Positions 1 through 9,476 of a stretch of DNA of 46,910 nucleotides are shown in pieces. The notes beneath the pieces are model-generated. The model was not told the DNA's origin and made no database searches. It worked only from the letters and a program-made list of their open reading frames with translations. How positions within the stretch are numbered: the stretch's first letter is position 1; the number at the start of each line of letters is the position of its first letter. The stretch lies in IMG/VR virus record IMGVR_UViG_3300009093_000065, positions 1 to 46,910 of that record; one strand, given 5' to 3'. The position numbers and the translations under genes were made by a program. The DNA comes from a virus.

Positions 1-18
1 CCGGGGGCCCGATGGTCA
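1..18. repeat. Terminal overlap (copy 1) closing the circle
   Basis: These 18 bases are identical to 46893-46910. Joining the ends through this overlap keeps a long minus-strand frame open, so it is most likely the assembly overlap of a circular or circularly permuted genome, or a trimmed terminal redundancy. An 18-bp repeat is too short to be a typical phage direct terminal repeat. Confidence 0.85.
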
Positions 19-1123
19 GTAGTGAGTTCGTTCCGGTAGTCGTAGACCAATTGATATTCGCTGGCGAGAAGGAATTTAGGCCAGTGCCGGGATCATAGGT
101 AAACGGAGCCGCGCAGTCGATGTTGCCGCCGTTATTGTATTGGAAGGCGTGAGCGGTCGCGGTGCAGCGAATGCGGCCCTGTGCGCCATTGTTCTCAGAC
201 AGCACTAGATTGCCGCTTGAATCTGTCCCTAATTGCGCCGTTCCTGTTAATGGCGAAGTAGCTTTATTCGCAGGGATGGAGATAGGAGGGCCGCTGCCTG
301 AGAAAGTGGTTGGTTCTGAAACAGTAACAGCGGTTCCATTATCTGTGATATGAGATTGTGCCCCAATCGTGTTGGCTCCTGTAGCAAGTGGTACAGTACC
401 TGCGGCCTGACCAGACACCGCGAAGTTAGGGCAAACTCCCCACTTCACCCCTAGAGTCTGCGTCGAATCAGCCACAAAGCAATAGCCGTCCGTTCCTACT
501 GGAATCCGCGCCGGAACGGTAGAGAACCCGAATACATCGCCTTTAGTTGTCAAAGGGTTCGAGCCACAAGGCGCATAGGTTCCAGCCTGCGTGAGGCAGT
601 TGGCCGAACTTCCTGTATTCACGGGCAAAACATGTGTTCCGTCTACATTGACCGTGATCGCTGGTGTTGTCGTCGGATTGGATACCGTAGGAGCAAATCC
701 ATTAGCCGTGACGCCGGAAACGCTTGTTACAGTTCCACTCCCGCCGCCGCCGCTGGCGATAGTGAAGTAGTAGTTATATGAACTTCCCAAAGCCGTGATT
801 CTGGCCATGTACTGCCCCGGCTGAAACCACGCTCCCATGTTTCCGAACGGATCAGCAGATGAAACGCAGACCGCAGAACCATTCAAGACAACTTGAGCGT
901 TAGAGGGGCATGGGCTGACCGAAGTTGCTGAGTTGTAAGTGCTGGCTAAAGTACCTCCGGGTTCGTTGTAGAACGATACCCTCGCACCGGGAACAGCATA
1001 GACCGGTAAGAGATTTCCACCCTGCGCCTGCGTTGTAGTGACCGGTAAATCCCAACGCACATTCTGGCCAAAGACGAGCGCGGGAAATAGCGCAAAAATC
1101 CAGACGAATTTACTGAGCCGCAT
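1..1123 (-). CDS. Tail-spike-like protein, N-terminal part (continues at 46892)
   Basis: Codons 1-374 of a gene whose remainder is at 44278-46892. The ATG at 1123 follows a GGAGG ribosome site by 8 nt and overlaps the previous gene's stop by 14 nt. The protein starts with a positively charged, hydrophobic stretch (MRLSKFVWIFALFPALVFGQ) that looks like a Sec signal or membrane anchor. A compact domain follows (VPGARVSFYNEPGG ... WFQPGQYMARIT) of the type found at the head-binding end of tail spikes, then Gly/Ser/Thr-rich repeats. Role inferred: virion attachment end of a spike or fibre. The frame is open to position 1 and stays in phase across the joint. The function call rests on layout and composition, not on an alignment. 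Confidence 0.8.
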   Translation of the reverse strand, partial: MRLSKFVWIFALFPALVFGQNVRWDLPVTTTQAQGGNLLPVYAVPGARVSFYNEPGGTLASTYNSATSVSPCPSNAQVVLNGSAVCVSSADPFGNMGAWFQPGQYMARITALGSSYNYYFTIASGGGGSGTVTSVSGVTANGFAPTVSNPTTTPAITVNVDGTHVLPVNTGSSANCLTQAGTYAPCGSNPLTTKGDVFGFSTVPARIPVGTDGYCFVADSTQTLGVKWGVCPNFAVSGQAAGTVPLATGANTIGAQSHITDNGTAVTVSEPTTFSGSGPPISIPANKATSPLTGTAQLGTDSSGNLVLSENNGAQGRIRCTATAHAFQYNNGGNIDCAAPFTYDPGTGLNSFSPANINWSTTTGTNSLLTIGPP

Positions 1124-2102
1124 TTGCTATTCCTCCAGCGATCTTTCCGGGCAAACCTGTTCTCCTTGCCGCCTCTGCTGCCGCAATACCACCGCCAATC
1201 TTTGCAGCCTTGTTGAGCTGTGCTGCACGGCGGTATTCATTCATGGCTGCCGTGTAGTCTTTTCCTCTGCCAATCGTGTCTGCCGCCGATGTAAGGTCGG
1301 AATTCAAGGCATCTCGTACGCCGCCAGCGTTATATCGAAAAGACGGCATATTGGGAGATTCAATCGCACGTCGTAATAGACCCGGCTTTGCTGTAGCTCG
1401 ACTGATATTGGTATAAAAGTCCCTCGCTTCAGGAAACTTCACGGACTGCGGCCCTATTGCAGCTTCAGGTAGTCCAGAATCCAATCGCTTTGCCAGCTTG
1501 GTCATTACAGAAGCGTTGCGTCCTCCAGTCCTTACAGACTGCGAAAACTCGGATAATGCAGGCTGGGTCTTCTGCATAGCCACGGGAATCTCTTTCGCAG
1601 CATTTTCAATATCAGTTAATTTCGCCGCTGCTCTAGCGCGGCTAGGAATGGCTGCCAATCCAGCCTCTGCACCTTCTCCACCCATAAACATAGAAGGAAT
1701 CGTGAGCGTTTGAGCTACCCCTTCAGCGGCGTGGATCGGCCCCAGCACAGGATGCTGTGGAGTTTCGGCAACCCCCTGTGCGGCATGAATCGGGCCGAGA
1801 ACCGGACTGCCTGCAAACTGAGCGGCTTCGGGGCCAATTCCAGAATTCAGGCCGGTATATCCCCTATTGCCGCGTGCCTGCATATGACCAAGAATGCGCC
1901 CTGGAAGCGTCCTATCCCCGCCTTCTGTCATGTCTGTGTTTAGATCGCGCAGCCAATCTTGTACGGGATGCTGAGAAGGCTGCTGCGCTCTCATCTGAGC
2001 AACAGGCGCGGCGGTAATTGGCTTTCCCGTTGCGTCGTACTCAACAGAAGCAGAGGATGGAATCGGCTTGCCCTGAGCGTCGTATTCTACGGCTTGCGCC
2101 AT
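1110..2102 (-). CDS. Internal virion or tail-associated protein, 330 aa
   Basis: Unrecognised family, placed between internal-virion-like proteins and the tail spike. The start at 2102 (MAQAVEYD) has an AAGGGAT site just upstream and overlaps the preceding stop by 16 nt. The N-terminus carries two near copies of VEYDAxGKPI (about residues 4-13 and 20-29). The middle has a repeated GPIHAAxGVA segment. The C-terminus is Ala/Gly-rich with a helical region. Low-complexity N-termini of this kind are common in phage proteins ejected with the DNA, but that role is inference. A longer in-frame start exists at 2135 but would overlap the upstream gene further and lacks a good ribosome site. Confidence 0.75.
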   Translation of the reverse strand: MAQAVEYDAQGKPIPSSASVEYDATGKPITAAPVAQMRAQQPSQHPVQDWLRDLNTDMTEGGDRTLPGRILGHMQARGNRGYTGLNSGIGPEAAQFAGSPVLGPIHAAQGVAETPQHPVLGPIHAAEGVAQTLTIPSMFMGGEGAEAGLAAIPSRARAAAKLTDIENAAKEIPVAMQKTQPALSEFSQSVRTGGRNASVMTKLAKRLDSGLPEAAIGPQSVKFPEARDFYTNISRATAKPGLLRRAIESPNMPSFRYNAGGVRDALNSDLTSAADTIGRGKDYTAAMNEYRRAAQLNKAAKIGGGIAAAEAARRTGLPGKIAGGIANAAQ

Positions 2103-3553
2103 GATCCCTTGCCCCCATTCCCTTGTGGATTCCACACATAGTCTTCAGGTACACCAGCCGGTCTTGCGGGTGAATTTGCGTGCTGAGTATTCGGCTGACC
2201 CTGTTTTTGCATCTGCTGCAACCAAGGCAGCATGGTATTGATCGTGGCCTTCAGGTTCTCTGGCGTCTGCTTGGGCGAGTTAATTGCATGGTCGAATTCA
2301 AGCCGCAGGTTTTCGGGCAGTCTTCCCTGCGCGTGGGCCAAAGCCACCGCAGAAGACATCATCAAAAGATCGGAACGTAACGCAGCGAAATCGGGATCAT
2401 CTGACCCAATCTTGCCCTGCATAAACTCGTTCCACCTACCCTCAACCGGGCCGAGCTTGGGAGCGAGGGAGTCGATTCGAGAAATGACTTCAGGTGCCAT
2501 TGCTACGACTGTTTCGGCCCGTCCTGCTGCTGTGCGCTGCTGAGTTGTCGGAGTGTTTGTCGCATTTAATCCAGCCGCCGTCTGTGCCCCCGGCGCAACC
2601 TGGCTTCCCGGTCTAACAACCGTAGCTGTCTCTCCGCCTTGCGAATTGGGAACCATCATCATGATTGGAGTGACCTGTGGGGGTCTCTGAGTGTCGAGCA
2701 TGTAATGCCGTTCAGCCTCAGCCACGGTAGAGCCGGGATTATTCTTGGCGTATTCGTCCAAATACTGCTGCTCAGGAGTGTCGGGGCGCACGTTCTTATT
2801 TGACGCCTGAAGTTTTAGCCATTCCTCGATAGGCTTGCCGGGGTTCTGTTGTTGCCATGCCTCAAAATCGTTCTTTGCCTGTGGATGTAGTAGTGCTGCG
2901 GCTTGCGCATTATGCTCCGTAACCTCAGACTGCGCTAAAGCATGGGTATCGGCATCTTTGCCGGGCATTTCATTGGTAGCCTCGGTATGCTCTCCAGCCT
3001 CCGCCGTTTCATTTGCTGCCTGCGCCTCTTTCTGCGCGTTCGATTCGTCCAGACCGACTTCCCTATTAGCCTCGTTCAGCAATGCTCTGTGGTGATACTC
3101 CGTTCCGGGTAGGTTGGTAGAGAGTTCAGGCGCTACGGCGGACAAACCAACGTCACCCAACGTCGCTGCACCCTGCAAGGCTCCGCCCAGAATCTTGCCC
3201 AGAACAGGATGGTTCGGCATCACACTTTGAATCCGGTGCGAAATCTGGCTCTCGCCCGATCCTGTATCGAGAAGTCTTTTTCTCTCTAACTGATCGCCCT
3301 GCGTAGTGCCGCGAATCATCGGGCTTACATTGGTCTGCTGATTCAAAACCGGCATAGGAGATTCCATGTGCGCCGAAGACAACACAGGTGCAGGATCGTT
3401 CAACGGCGCAGCGTCTGCCTTCATTTGAGGCGTGATTAAAGGTGTAGCCGTCGAACCCGGATCAATCGGTAATTTATGCCCAGCCATCCCTAAAGCCGAT
3501 TGCGCGGCGGGAGAGAGGCCTTGGATTTCGCTAAGAACGGGGTTTATGTTCAT
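2087..3553 (-). CDS. Large internal virion (ejection-like) protein, 488 aa
   Basis: No named family recognised. It is Ala/Gln/Glu-rich with a long predicted helical middle (about residues 150-250) and an ordered C-terminal half with a helical segment (RSDLLMMSSAVALAHAQGRL). The end, VPEDYVWNPQGNGGKGSWRKP in part, is a Gly/Lys-rich tail often seen on phage virion proteins. It overlaps the upstream gene's stop by 4 nt and the downstream gene by 16 nt, so it is translated as part of the late operon. Position after the big tail protein and before the spike fits a podovirus ejection protein; this is positional inference. Confidence 0.7.
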   Translation of the reverse strand: MNINPVLSEIQGLSPAAQSALGMAGHKLPIDPGSTATPLITPQMKADAAPLNDPAPVLSSAHMESPMPVLNQQTNVSPMIRGTTQGDQLERKRLLDTGSGESQISHRIQSVMPNHPVLGKILGGALQGAATLGDVGLSAVAPELSTNLPGTEYHHRALLNEANREVGLDESNAQKEAQAANETAEAGEHTEATNEMPGKDADTHALAQSEVTEHNAQAAALLHPQAKNDFEAWQQQNPGKPIEEWLKLQASNKNVRPDTPEQQYLDEYAKNNPGSTVAEAERHYMLDTQRPPQVTPIMMMVPNSQGGETATVVRPGSQVAPGAQTAAGLNATNTPTTQQRTAAGRAETVVAMAPEVISRIDSLAPKLGPVEGRWNEFMQGKIGSDDPDFAALRSDLLMMSSAVALAHAQGRLPENLRLEFDHAINSPKQTPENLKATINTMLPWLQQMQKQGQPNTQHANSPARPAGVPEDYVWNPQGNGGKGSWRKP

Positions 3554-4197
3554 CCGGCCCCCAGATAAGCAGAGGCCGCGTCTCCACCACTCTTCATTCC
3601 CTGCATGAGTAATTTCTGCCAGAACGGATCAAGCTCACCAGCATTCTTAAGTGCGGTGTTCGATGAATTCAACCCTGCTACAGCTTCGCCTTCGTTCGTT
3701 CCGTAGAGACTACCCAGACCCTTCAATCCCTCTTCCTGCTGCTGCTGCTTAAGGTGCTGATCTTCCAGTTGGGTATCGAGGTTGGCCTTAGAAAGATTCT
3801 GGCTAGCAGCCTCACCGCTCTTTGCAATCGCTGCGTCTGCTGTACCTGCGTTTTTCGTTCTAGCGGCAAGCAAAGAACCCTGACCAACAGCTCCAGCGTT
3901 TGCACCGCCTGCTGTCTGCATGTTGGAAGTCTGGATTTTGGCCATGTCCGCAGGATTGATGCCCTGTGGGGCGGTGGCCATTGTGCTTAATTCAGGTGAG
4001 AGCGTCCCATAAAGGGCAGAGGCGTTATTTGCGCTGGTTTTAGAGAGGTTCTGACCTGTGGCAGCGTTAGCAGTGTCTTGTCGCCGGATTCCGCTGCTTG
4101 GATCGCACGATTCGATTGGGCCTGAGTATTCGTATGATTCATCTTCGAGAATCTGGCCGCTATCGATGTCCCAGACCGTTCTAGTGTGTACCCTCAT
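3550..4197 (-). CDS. Internal virion-like protein, 215 aa
   Basis: Unrecognised protein with a short ordered N-terminus (VHTRTVWDIDSG) followed by a long Ala/Asn/Gln/Ser-rich helical body with a Gln-rich stretch (EDQHLKQQQQEEGLKGLG). Such small helical proteins sit beside ejection proteins in short-tailed phages. The second ATG of a tandem pair (4197) is chosen because GGAG lies 7 nt upstream of it and only 4 nt upstream of the first (4200). The next gene starts 4 nt inside its end. It overlaps the preceding GNAT-like gene by 17 nt in another frame. Confidence 0.7.
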   Translation of the reverse strand: MRVHTRTVWDIDSGQILEDESYEYSGPIESCDPSSGIRRQDTANAATGQNLSKTSANNASALYGTLSPELSTMATAPQGINPADMAKIQTSNMQTAGGANAGAVGQGSLLAARTKNAGTADAAIAKSGEAASQNLSKANLDTQLEDQHLKQQQQEEGLKGLGSLYGTNEGEAVAGLNSSNTALKNAGELDPFWQKLLMQGMKSGGDAASAYLGAG

Positions 4198-4552
4198 CAT
4201 CCTTCTCCGAAAGAAGGATCGCCGTCTGGCAACCCTCATGCCATCCGAGAGATTCCAACCTTCTCAGGAAAGACCTCTCGATCTTCGGAGCGACAAGGGA
4301 AATTACCCTGGTATGCTTCGTTTCGTGCATCCAAATCAACAACTGCTGCTGCAAGACCTTCAACCAGTGCAGCCTAGAAGCCGGATGCCCTTTGGCTAGA
4401 ACCAGTACAGCCTCAGGAACCATCCTTACCCCTGCATGGCCTACAATCCTGCCATCCTCAACCAAAACACGCTCATAGAGCAACTTGGGTACAGGGCCAT
4501 CGTATAACTTTCTCAGTACCGCGTCATCAGAATCTTGTCGTTCTCGTATCAT
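4181..4552 (-). CDS. GNAT-fold-like protein, 123 aa
   Basis: The sequence has the look of a short acetyltransferase fold: an early strand (VEDGRIVGHAGVRMVPEAVLVL), a helix (LHWLKVLQQQLLIWMH) and a late element where a loner helix follows (FLRRLESLGWHEG). Phage late operons often carry such GNAT-like proteins among internal virion genes. The usual acetyl-CoA loop is not clear, so activity is uncertain and it may be a structural relic of the fold. It overlaps the upstream gene by 4 nt (ATGA type). Confidence 0.6.
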   Translation of the reverse strand: MIRERQDSDDAVLRKLYDGPVPKLLYERVLVEDGRIVGHAGVRMVPEAVLVLAKGHPASRLHWLKVLQQQLLIWMHETKHTRVISLVAPKIERSFLRRLESLGWHEGCQTAILLSEKDDEGTH

Positions 4553-5121
4553 CGGACTGGTGGGACACCAGTAGAGCTTCTAAAGGCTACTTTTCCCGGC
4601 CCCGCAGTGATTTCTCCAGCCGTAGAGGTTCCTGTTCCCTGTGAAGGCAAATAGAGCGGCCCTGCGCTACTGCCACCTCCCTGAACTGCGATTGGCGTCA
4701 CTCCACCATGAACTACCGGAGATGTTGGGCCTGACCAAGGGTAAGATTTATACGCCTGAACGTATCGTGTCTGATTGCCGATAAATTCGGTGTGGTTTCT
4801 AAGCTCCGTTCCTGATGCCTGCGTATGAACCGCGTTGGTCATTTGCGGGTTATCAGCGTGTTCGACCCAATACCTGACACCTCTATAAAGCGGCCCTTGG
4901 TCGTTCAGGGCGACGTGCATCCATCCCTCTCTAGCCGTGACCTGTATTCCCATAGCCGCAGGCGGAGGTTCAGGCTCACCAACAGGGTTTCCGTTAGTCT
5001 GCTGAGCGTGATTTGACAACGCAAGACGCAAGTCTTGGATGGTTTCGTACATCTTCCCGGCAAGCTCAGGTGTCCACTCCTTAGCGGCGCGGATTTCCGG
5101 CAAATTTCTTACCTTGATCAT
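4549..5121 (-). CDS. Tail-associated structural protein, 190 aa
   Basis: Unrecognised protein. The N-terminal 40 residues are helical (EWTPELAGKMYETIQDLRLAL), followed by a beta-rich middle containing GWMHVALNDQGPLYRGVRYW and a Gly/Ser/Pro-rich C-terminus. The position directly after the 1,267-residue tail protein suggests a tail assembly factor. The HNH gene at 5157-5669 has been inserted between it and its upstream operon partner. Confidence 0.65.
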   Translation of the reverse strand: MIKVRNLPEIRAAKEWTPELAGKMYETIQDLRLALSNHAQQTNGNPVGEPEPPPAAMGIQVTAREGWMHVALNDQGPLYRGVRYWVEHADNPQMTNAVHTQASGTELRNHTEFIGNQTRYVQAYKSYPWSGPTSPVVHGGVTPIAVQGGGSSAGPLYLPSQGTGTSTAGEITAGPGKVAFRSSTGVPPVR

Positions 5122-5149
5122 TGGGCCGCCCCGCTAGCCATGATAGACT
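5121..5149 (+). promoter_or_regulatory. Promoter for the HNH gene at 5157 (leaderless)
   Basis: A weak -35 (TTGGGC, 5121-5126), a 17-nt spacer ending in an extended TG element, and -10 TAGACT (5144-5149). The ATG at 5157 begins 7 nt after the -10 box, so the transcript should start at or next to the start codon. No ribosome site precedes the ATG. Geometry matches five better promoters elsewhere in this genome. Confidence 0.4.
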
Positions 5150-5156
5150 TGTCTAA

Positions 5157-5669
5157 ATGATTACCGAAAGAAGCATCGCGCTGTTTCATACCAAATACGC
5201 CAAGGGTGATGGCTGTTGGGAGTGGAATGCCTGTAAGTCTAAGAAGGGATACGGTATTGTGGCCGTCAGGATTCCAAAAAAGAGAAATTACATAGCCACC
5301 CGATTTCAATGGGAGATTACTTTTGGCCCTATTCCAGACGGGCTTTACGTGTGCCATAGGTGCGACAATCCGGGATGCGTTAGGCCAGATCATCTTTTTC
5401 TTGGAACACAGACTGATAATATGCGGGATTGCGCCACTAAAAAACGCTCGGCACTGGGAGAACGCAATGGGCAAGCGAAAATAACAGAGGATATGGTTCG
5501 TTCTATCCGCAGATATCCAAAACTCAAGCCATGCGGTAACTCTCTGGGCCGTTGCGCTGTTGGAAGTATCGCTCCGGGTTCGGCAAAAGACATTGCTCGG
5601 CAATTTGGCATATCGCGCCAACAGGTGCAGCGAATCTTGGATGGAAAACGATGGTCGCATATTAGGTAG
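5157..5669 (+). CDS. HNH homing endonuclease, 170 aa
   Basis: The first 95 residues form an HNH nuclease of the His-Me finger type, with the zinc/active-site segment CHRCDNPGCVRPDHLFLG at about residues 66-83 and an upstream GCWEW motif. The C-terminus (IARQFGISRQQVQRILDGKRW, in part) is a helix-turn-helix of the kind that directs free-standing homing endonucleases to their site. The gene is on the plus strand in the middle of the minus-strand late operon and its last 8 bases overlap the end of the large tail gene. It is likely a selfish insertion that cuts phages lacking it. There is no Shine-Dalgarno site; see the promoter at 5121-5149. Confidence 0.9.
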   Translation: MITERSIALFHTKYAKGDGCWEWNACKSKKGYGIVAVRIPKKRNYIATRFQWEITFGPIPDGLYVCHRCDNPGCVRPDHLFLGTQTDNMRDCATKKRSALGERNGQAKITEDMVRSIRRYPKLKPCGNSLGRCAVGSIAPGSAKDIARQFGISRQQVQRILDGKRWSHIR

Positions 5670-8600
5670 CCGCGCCACGGGTTCGGAGCCTTGTCGGGGC
5701 GAACGCCACTGTCACAGTCGAAAGACTGTAGGCATTATCAGTCTGGCCCTCTAGCGGAACAGAGGAGAACTTGAAGAAGAACCTGCTACCCCGTGCGATG
5801 ATCTGGTTTCCATAACCCCACTGAAGGTCAAAGTTTGGCTGGCTGACAGTTCTTTCGCAGGAAAGCGGCCAGATATTAGCTATATTGTTCGGTGCCACCT
5901 GTATCAGCATCGTTCCCGCAGGCCATGTCACCGTAGACAGAAGGCCGATAAAACCCTTCTGGTGACTTCCAATCTGTAGAGCCTGTTCTGCGCCGCGATT
6001 CACAAAAGCATAGGTAAAGTAGTAGCTCGACACCTGCCCATAGTCGTCATCGGTGTACTTATTCGGATTCAGGGTGTAGACGTTGCCAAACCCTCCCGTA
6101 CCGGGAGTAGCCGAGTTTCCTGCACCCAGAACCATCGACAAATCGCCAGCAGAGCGGTACATCAACGCCCCGCAGTTAGCTTGTACGTTCCACAAAGACC
6201 ACTTGCGGCTATTGTCCGTAGCAATCAATTTCCCGCTGAAGCCTACCCGGAACGGCGGTGAAGAAGCAATCGACTGTGCCGAGTCCAGTTCCCGGTAGGA
6301 CATAAACAGGATGTTCGATGGAGCGGTGGCCGAACCAAGCGGAACACCGAAGTAAATCTGCCTCGCAACGGGATCGTTGACGCACCACACCGTTTTCGCC
6401 GCCGCTAGGTTGATCTGCTCCCAATCTGGCTGAATCTCCTGAGAAATCTTGTCTGGGTATGAACCTCCAAAGATTCTCGCTCCCGAAAGAGATGCCCAAG
6501 CCATCCATTCTTCACCACCAGAGGCCGCCGTATCATCTGCCTGCGATTTCGTCATGGAAAAGGCTGATAACGCCCCGCAGTTTGCCCCGACTTCGTTGAC
6601 TTCCCACCCCGAAGGCTCGGTAGTGCCGTTGTCGGTCGTCTCGTGGAGTCTTCCTGAAGGCTCTTGAGTCAGCATGTAGAACGTCTCGCGCATGACCGAG
6701 AAATCCATGACTTTTCGCGTATCCGTCACAGGCCCAAACTTACCCGTTACTCCGTCGATACCCTCTTCATTATTTCCATAGGAAGCGAAGAGTTTGCCAT
6801 CCAGATAGGGCGTCTCGGAGTAGATGATGCTCTGCTCATCGACTAGCAGGGTTTGATTATTGGTCGTGGAAACCGCGTAGATGGTCAGCAGCATGTCCGA
6901 TGGGATAGATTCAGGCGTGACCGTATCGAAATCCGCTTCAAGAAAACCAGTATTCATGGCCGCGCCGTTGATGGTTGCGGTCGAAGTGAAGCTGGTTGAA
7001 ACACTCGAAATCACAGCATAGAAGTTCAGGTCTGCGTCTATCGCGCTAGGCTGAAGCCAAACCCTGTACTTATAGCGCGTGTTCCCGGTAAGAATGGGGT
7101 TGCCGTAGGCGTCCTGATAGGCACTTTGAGACAGCTTGCCGCTTTGCCCTGCACCTGCGTTGGCGGTGATAAGCCAAGCCGTAGACGGTGGAAGGGAGGG
7201 GTTAGCAGTAAGCGCACCAAAACTATCGCCCACAGTCCAGCCTAGAGGTACGGTAGGGCTGAGTGAATTTACTCCGCCATCGAACCCTAGTCCCAAAAGA
7301 TTTTGCAGGCGGTTTCTCTGGCCATAAGTAATCAGCCTGGTGGCGTACTGCCCGAATCCCAACGCCCCGTCTAAGGTTATCTGCGCCCTCAGATCATTGC
7401 CGGGAATCGAAGTCGCCAACCCGCCAAACAAGGAATTATCGGAAAAATCCAGAAGGGCTGAGGTGGTCGTGTTGTCGTTGATCTGCGTAGACGTTCCGAC
7501 GATCTGCCCGTTGATCTGCGGAACCGTAGGCAAGTAGTAGAAGTACGCTCCATCCGCTCCGGTGAATTCGATGATTCTTGCAACCACATTCTCAGGGCCA
7601 ATGGGGATGTTATCAACCTGAATATACTGCCCTCCGTTGGCGATGAACTTCACATAAGGGCTGGACTTCAAAACTGCGCCCTGACGAGTGAGGAAGGTAC
7701 ACCGCATCAAATGAAATCCCGGCGCGGCCTGACCGAAAGGCGTAACCGTTCCTATCGCGGTCGTCGCTCCATTGGGGCCGTATTGCTGATACTGAAACTG
7801 CGTCGGAGACAAAACGGCGGTGACGTAGAAAGTACCTTCCCACGCAAAACCTACCGTGCCGGTTGTCCACGTCCCATCACCGTAAGAAATAGGCACATAG
7901 AACGTCGTCGGAGTAGGAGCGGACGCCACCTGAAAGTATGTCGGTGTCGGGCTATCGGGAATAGGCCATGAAATCGCAATACTTCCACTATCAGACGTGG
8001 AAATAATCACATCAGGGTCGGTAGCGGTGATGGGAGATTGAGCGTAAGTGATCTGATTGGGAGAAGGAACGGTAGCGACAACGAACGTCCCATCAAAATT
8101 AAACGTCGTCCCTCCGGTAGAAGTAGAAACGCCTGAGATCTGAACGACACTGCCGGGAATCAGCTTGTGGCTAGTCTGGGTGGTGATAGTCGTCACCCCC
8201 GCTGACCATCTGGCGGAGGCGATGTTTGCCACCGAACCCGGCTCTACGCCAACGATGGAAACGTACTCTTCCGGTGCCAAGCCATGAGGCTGAGTCGTCG
8301 TGACTAAAGCCAGTCCGGGCGCGGTTTCATTGTTAATAACAATGGATTGAACAAAGGCCACGGTTCCCGAACCAGACAGCGTGTAGTAGACGGTGATGAC
8401 GAAAGGCTCGCCAATAAATACTCTTGAGGTGTCGGTGTTTACTGCCATCGAAAACCCGAACGTAGGATCGTTGACGATTGCAGGAGTCAGCGAAGCTCCC
8501 CACGAATCCCCTGCGCTGCCGTAAGTCACCGGATTTACTGAAGTCGTAAACGGTGTGCCGGGAGTCTTTGCTGTGCCTAATTGAACCCCAGACTGCCATA

Positions 8601-9465
8601 AGGCAACCTGAGAAACGGTCGAAGACGTAGGAAACTGAGAGACGATTGACGCTCCTACGGTGATGCCTAAAATCGTCGCGCCCGAAGGGATCGTAAAGCC
8701 GAAATTCGCCACCGTCATGTCACCTAAAGCGGTAGTGACAGGCTCGAAATGGGTTCTGAACTGTGTTCCAACAAACTGCCAGTCTCCGCTTATGACATCA
8801 GGGCTTCCGCTCATCGTCTGATTGACATTTGTTGAGTTGGAGTCGGGAACATCTGAAATCTGGACTTGATAGCCCACCTGAAGAGGTGGGTTTACCGGAG
8901 TCGCGGTGTTTGCCGTGACTGTGTTGCCGTTTCTGGTCAGCGTATTCGGTGAGGCGACCATTTGCGCTGGCGTAGGGGCTAGGGAAGTCACCGTAGGCGG
9001 CGCGGCGGGGCCGTCCTGCGTCACCCTATCCAGATTAGTTCCATCCCACTGCAACGGCACTGTGGCCCCATGCGAGGCGTCGTTGATGCCGATAAACTCA
9101 CGCCCAAACATCGTCGCAGACTTGGCGTACGACCCTGAAGGCCCGGTAAAGATCAGATTCACTATCCCCGGTGCGTTGATAGGGTCTTCCCACATCAACT
9201 GTCCGTTAGAAAACAGGTACAGGTTCTTAATCGCTCCGGTTTCGGAGACGAATGACTTTTGATAGGTGACTGTAGTGTTTGTAGGTGCGTTCGTAAGCTG
9301 CTTTTCAAGACATGGACGCGTTAATACTCCGCCGGGAACAAAAGTGTTGTCTTGTTCGTCGGGAGAAACGCCTTCCGGCACGTTGGCCGGTTCCATTTCA
9401 GTACAGCGGCCAGAAAATACTTCCAGCGTGACTTCCGTGGCATCCTTAACTGGCGGAAATGGCAT
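5662..9465 (-). CDS. Large tail protein, 1,267 aa (tail hub or stabilisation type)
   Basis: The largest uninterrupted gene besides the spike. The N-terminus (EGVSPDEQDNTFVPGGVLTRPC) resembles the start of long tail/stabilisation proteins of short-tailed phages that lie between the connector and internal virion genes. The protein is beta-rich and contains repeated immunoglobulin-like or adhesin-like segments between about residues 190 and 560, with recurring phrases such as HGLAPEEYVSIVGV and HKLIPGSVVQISGV. It has no signal peptide or coiled coil typical of a tape measure. Role inferred from position and size: distal tail or hub. Its stop is converged upon by the HNH gene (8 nt overlap). Confidence 0.7.
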   Translation of the reverse strand: MPFPPVKDATEVTLEVFSGRCTEMEPANVPEGVSPDEQDNTFVPGGVLTRPCLEKQLTNAPTNTTVTYQKSFVSETGAIKNLYLFSNGQLMWEDPINAPGIVNLIFTGPSGSYAKSATMFGREFIGINDASHGATVPLQWDGTNLDRVTQDGPAAPPTVTSLAPTPAQMVASPNTLTRNGNTVTANTATPVNPPLQVGYQVQISDVPDSNSTNVNQTMSGSPDVISGDWQFVGTQFRTHFEPVTTALGDMTVANFGFTIPSGATILGITVGASIVSQFPTSSTVSQVALWQSGVQLGTAKTPGTPFTTSVNPVTYGSAGDSWGASLTPAIVNDPTFGFSMAVNTDTSRVFIGEPFVITVYYTLSGSGTVAFVQSIVINNETAPGLALVTTTQPHGLAPEEYVSIVGVEPGSVANIASARWSAGVTTITTQTSHKLIPGSVVQISGVSTSTGGTTFNFDGTFVVATVPSPNQITYAQSPITATDPDVIISTSDSGSIAISWPIPDSPTPTYFQVASAPTPTTFYVPISYGDGTWTTGTVGFAWEGTFYVTAVLSPTQFQYQQYGPNGATTAIGTVTPFGQAAPGFHLMRCTFLTRQGAVLKSSPYVKFIANGGQYIQVDNIPIGPENVVARIIEFTGADGAYFYYLPTVPQINGQIVGTSTQINDNTTTSALLDFSDNSLFGGLATSIPGNDLRAQITLDGALGFGQYATRLITYGQRNRLQNLLGLGFDGGVNSLSPTVPLGWTVGDSFGALTANPSLPPSTAWLITANAGAGQSGKLSQSAYQDAYGNPILTGNTRYKYRVWLQPSAIDADLNFYAVISSVSTSFTSTATINGAAMNTGFLEADFDTVTPESIPSDMLLTIYAVSTTNNQTLLVDEQSIIYSETPYLDGKLFASYGNNEEGIDGVTGKFGPVTDTRKVMDFSVMRETFYMLTQEPSGRLHETTDNGTTEPSGWEVNEVGANCGALSAFSMTKSQADDTAASGGEEWMAWASLSGARIFGGSYPDKISQEIQPDWEQINLAAAKTVWCVNDPVARQIYFGVPLGSATAPSNILFMSYRELDSAQSIASSPPFRVGFSGKLIATDNSRKWSLWNVQANCGALMYRSAGDLSMVLGAGNSATPGTGGFGNVYTLNPNKYTDDDYGQVSSYYFTYAFVNRGAEQALQIGSHQKGFIGLLSTVTWPAGTMLIQVAPNNIANIWPLSCERTVSQPNFDLQWGYGNQIIARGSRFFFKFSSVPLEGQTDNAYSLSTVTVAFAPTRLRTRGAAT

Positions 9466-9476
9466 TCAGCCACCTC

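Noticed and set aside
5118-5678. 186-aa minus-strand frame opposite the HNH gene
   Set aside because: The plus strand encodes intact HNH and HTH motifs; the antisense frame has no recognisable features.
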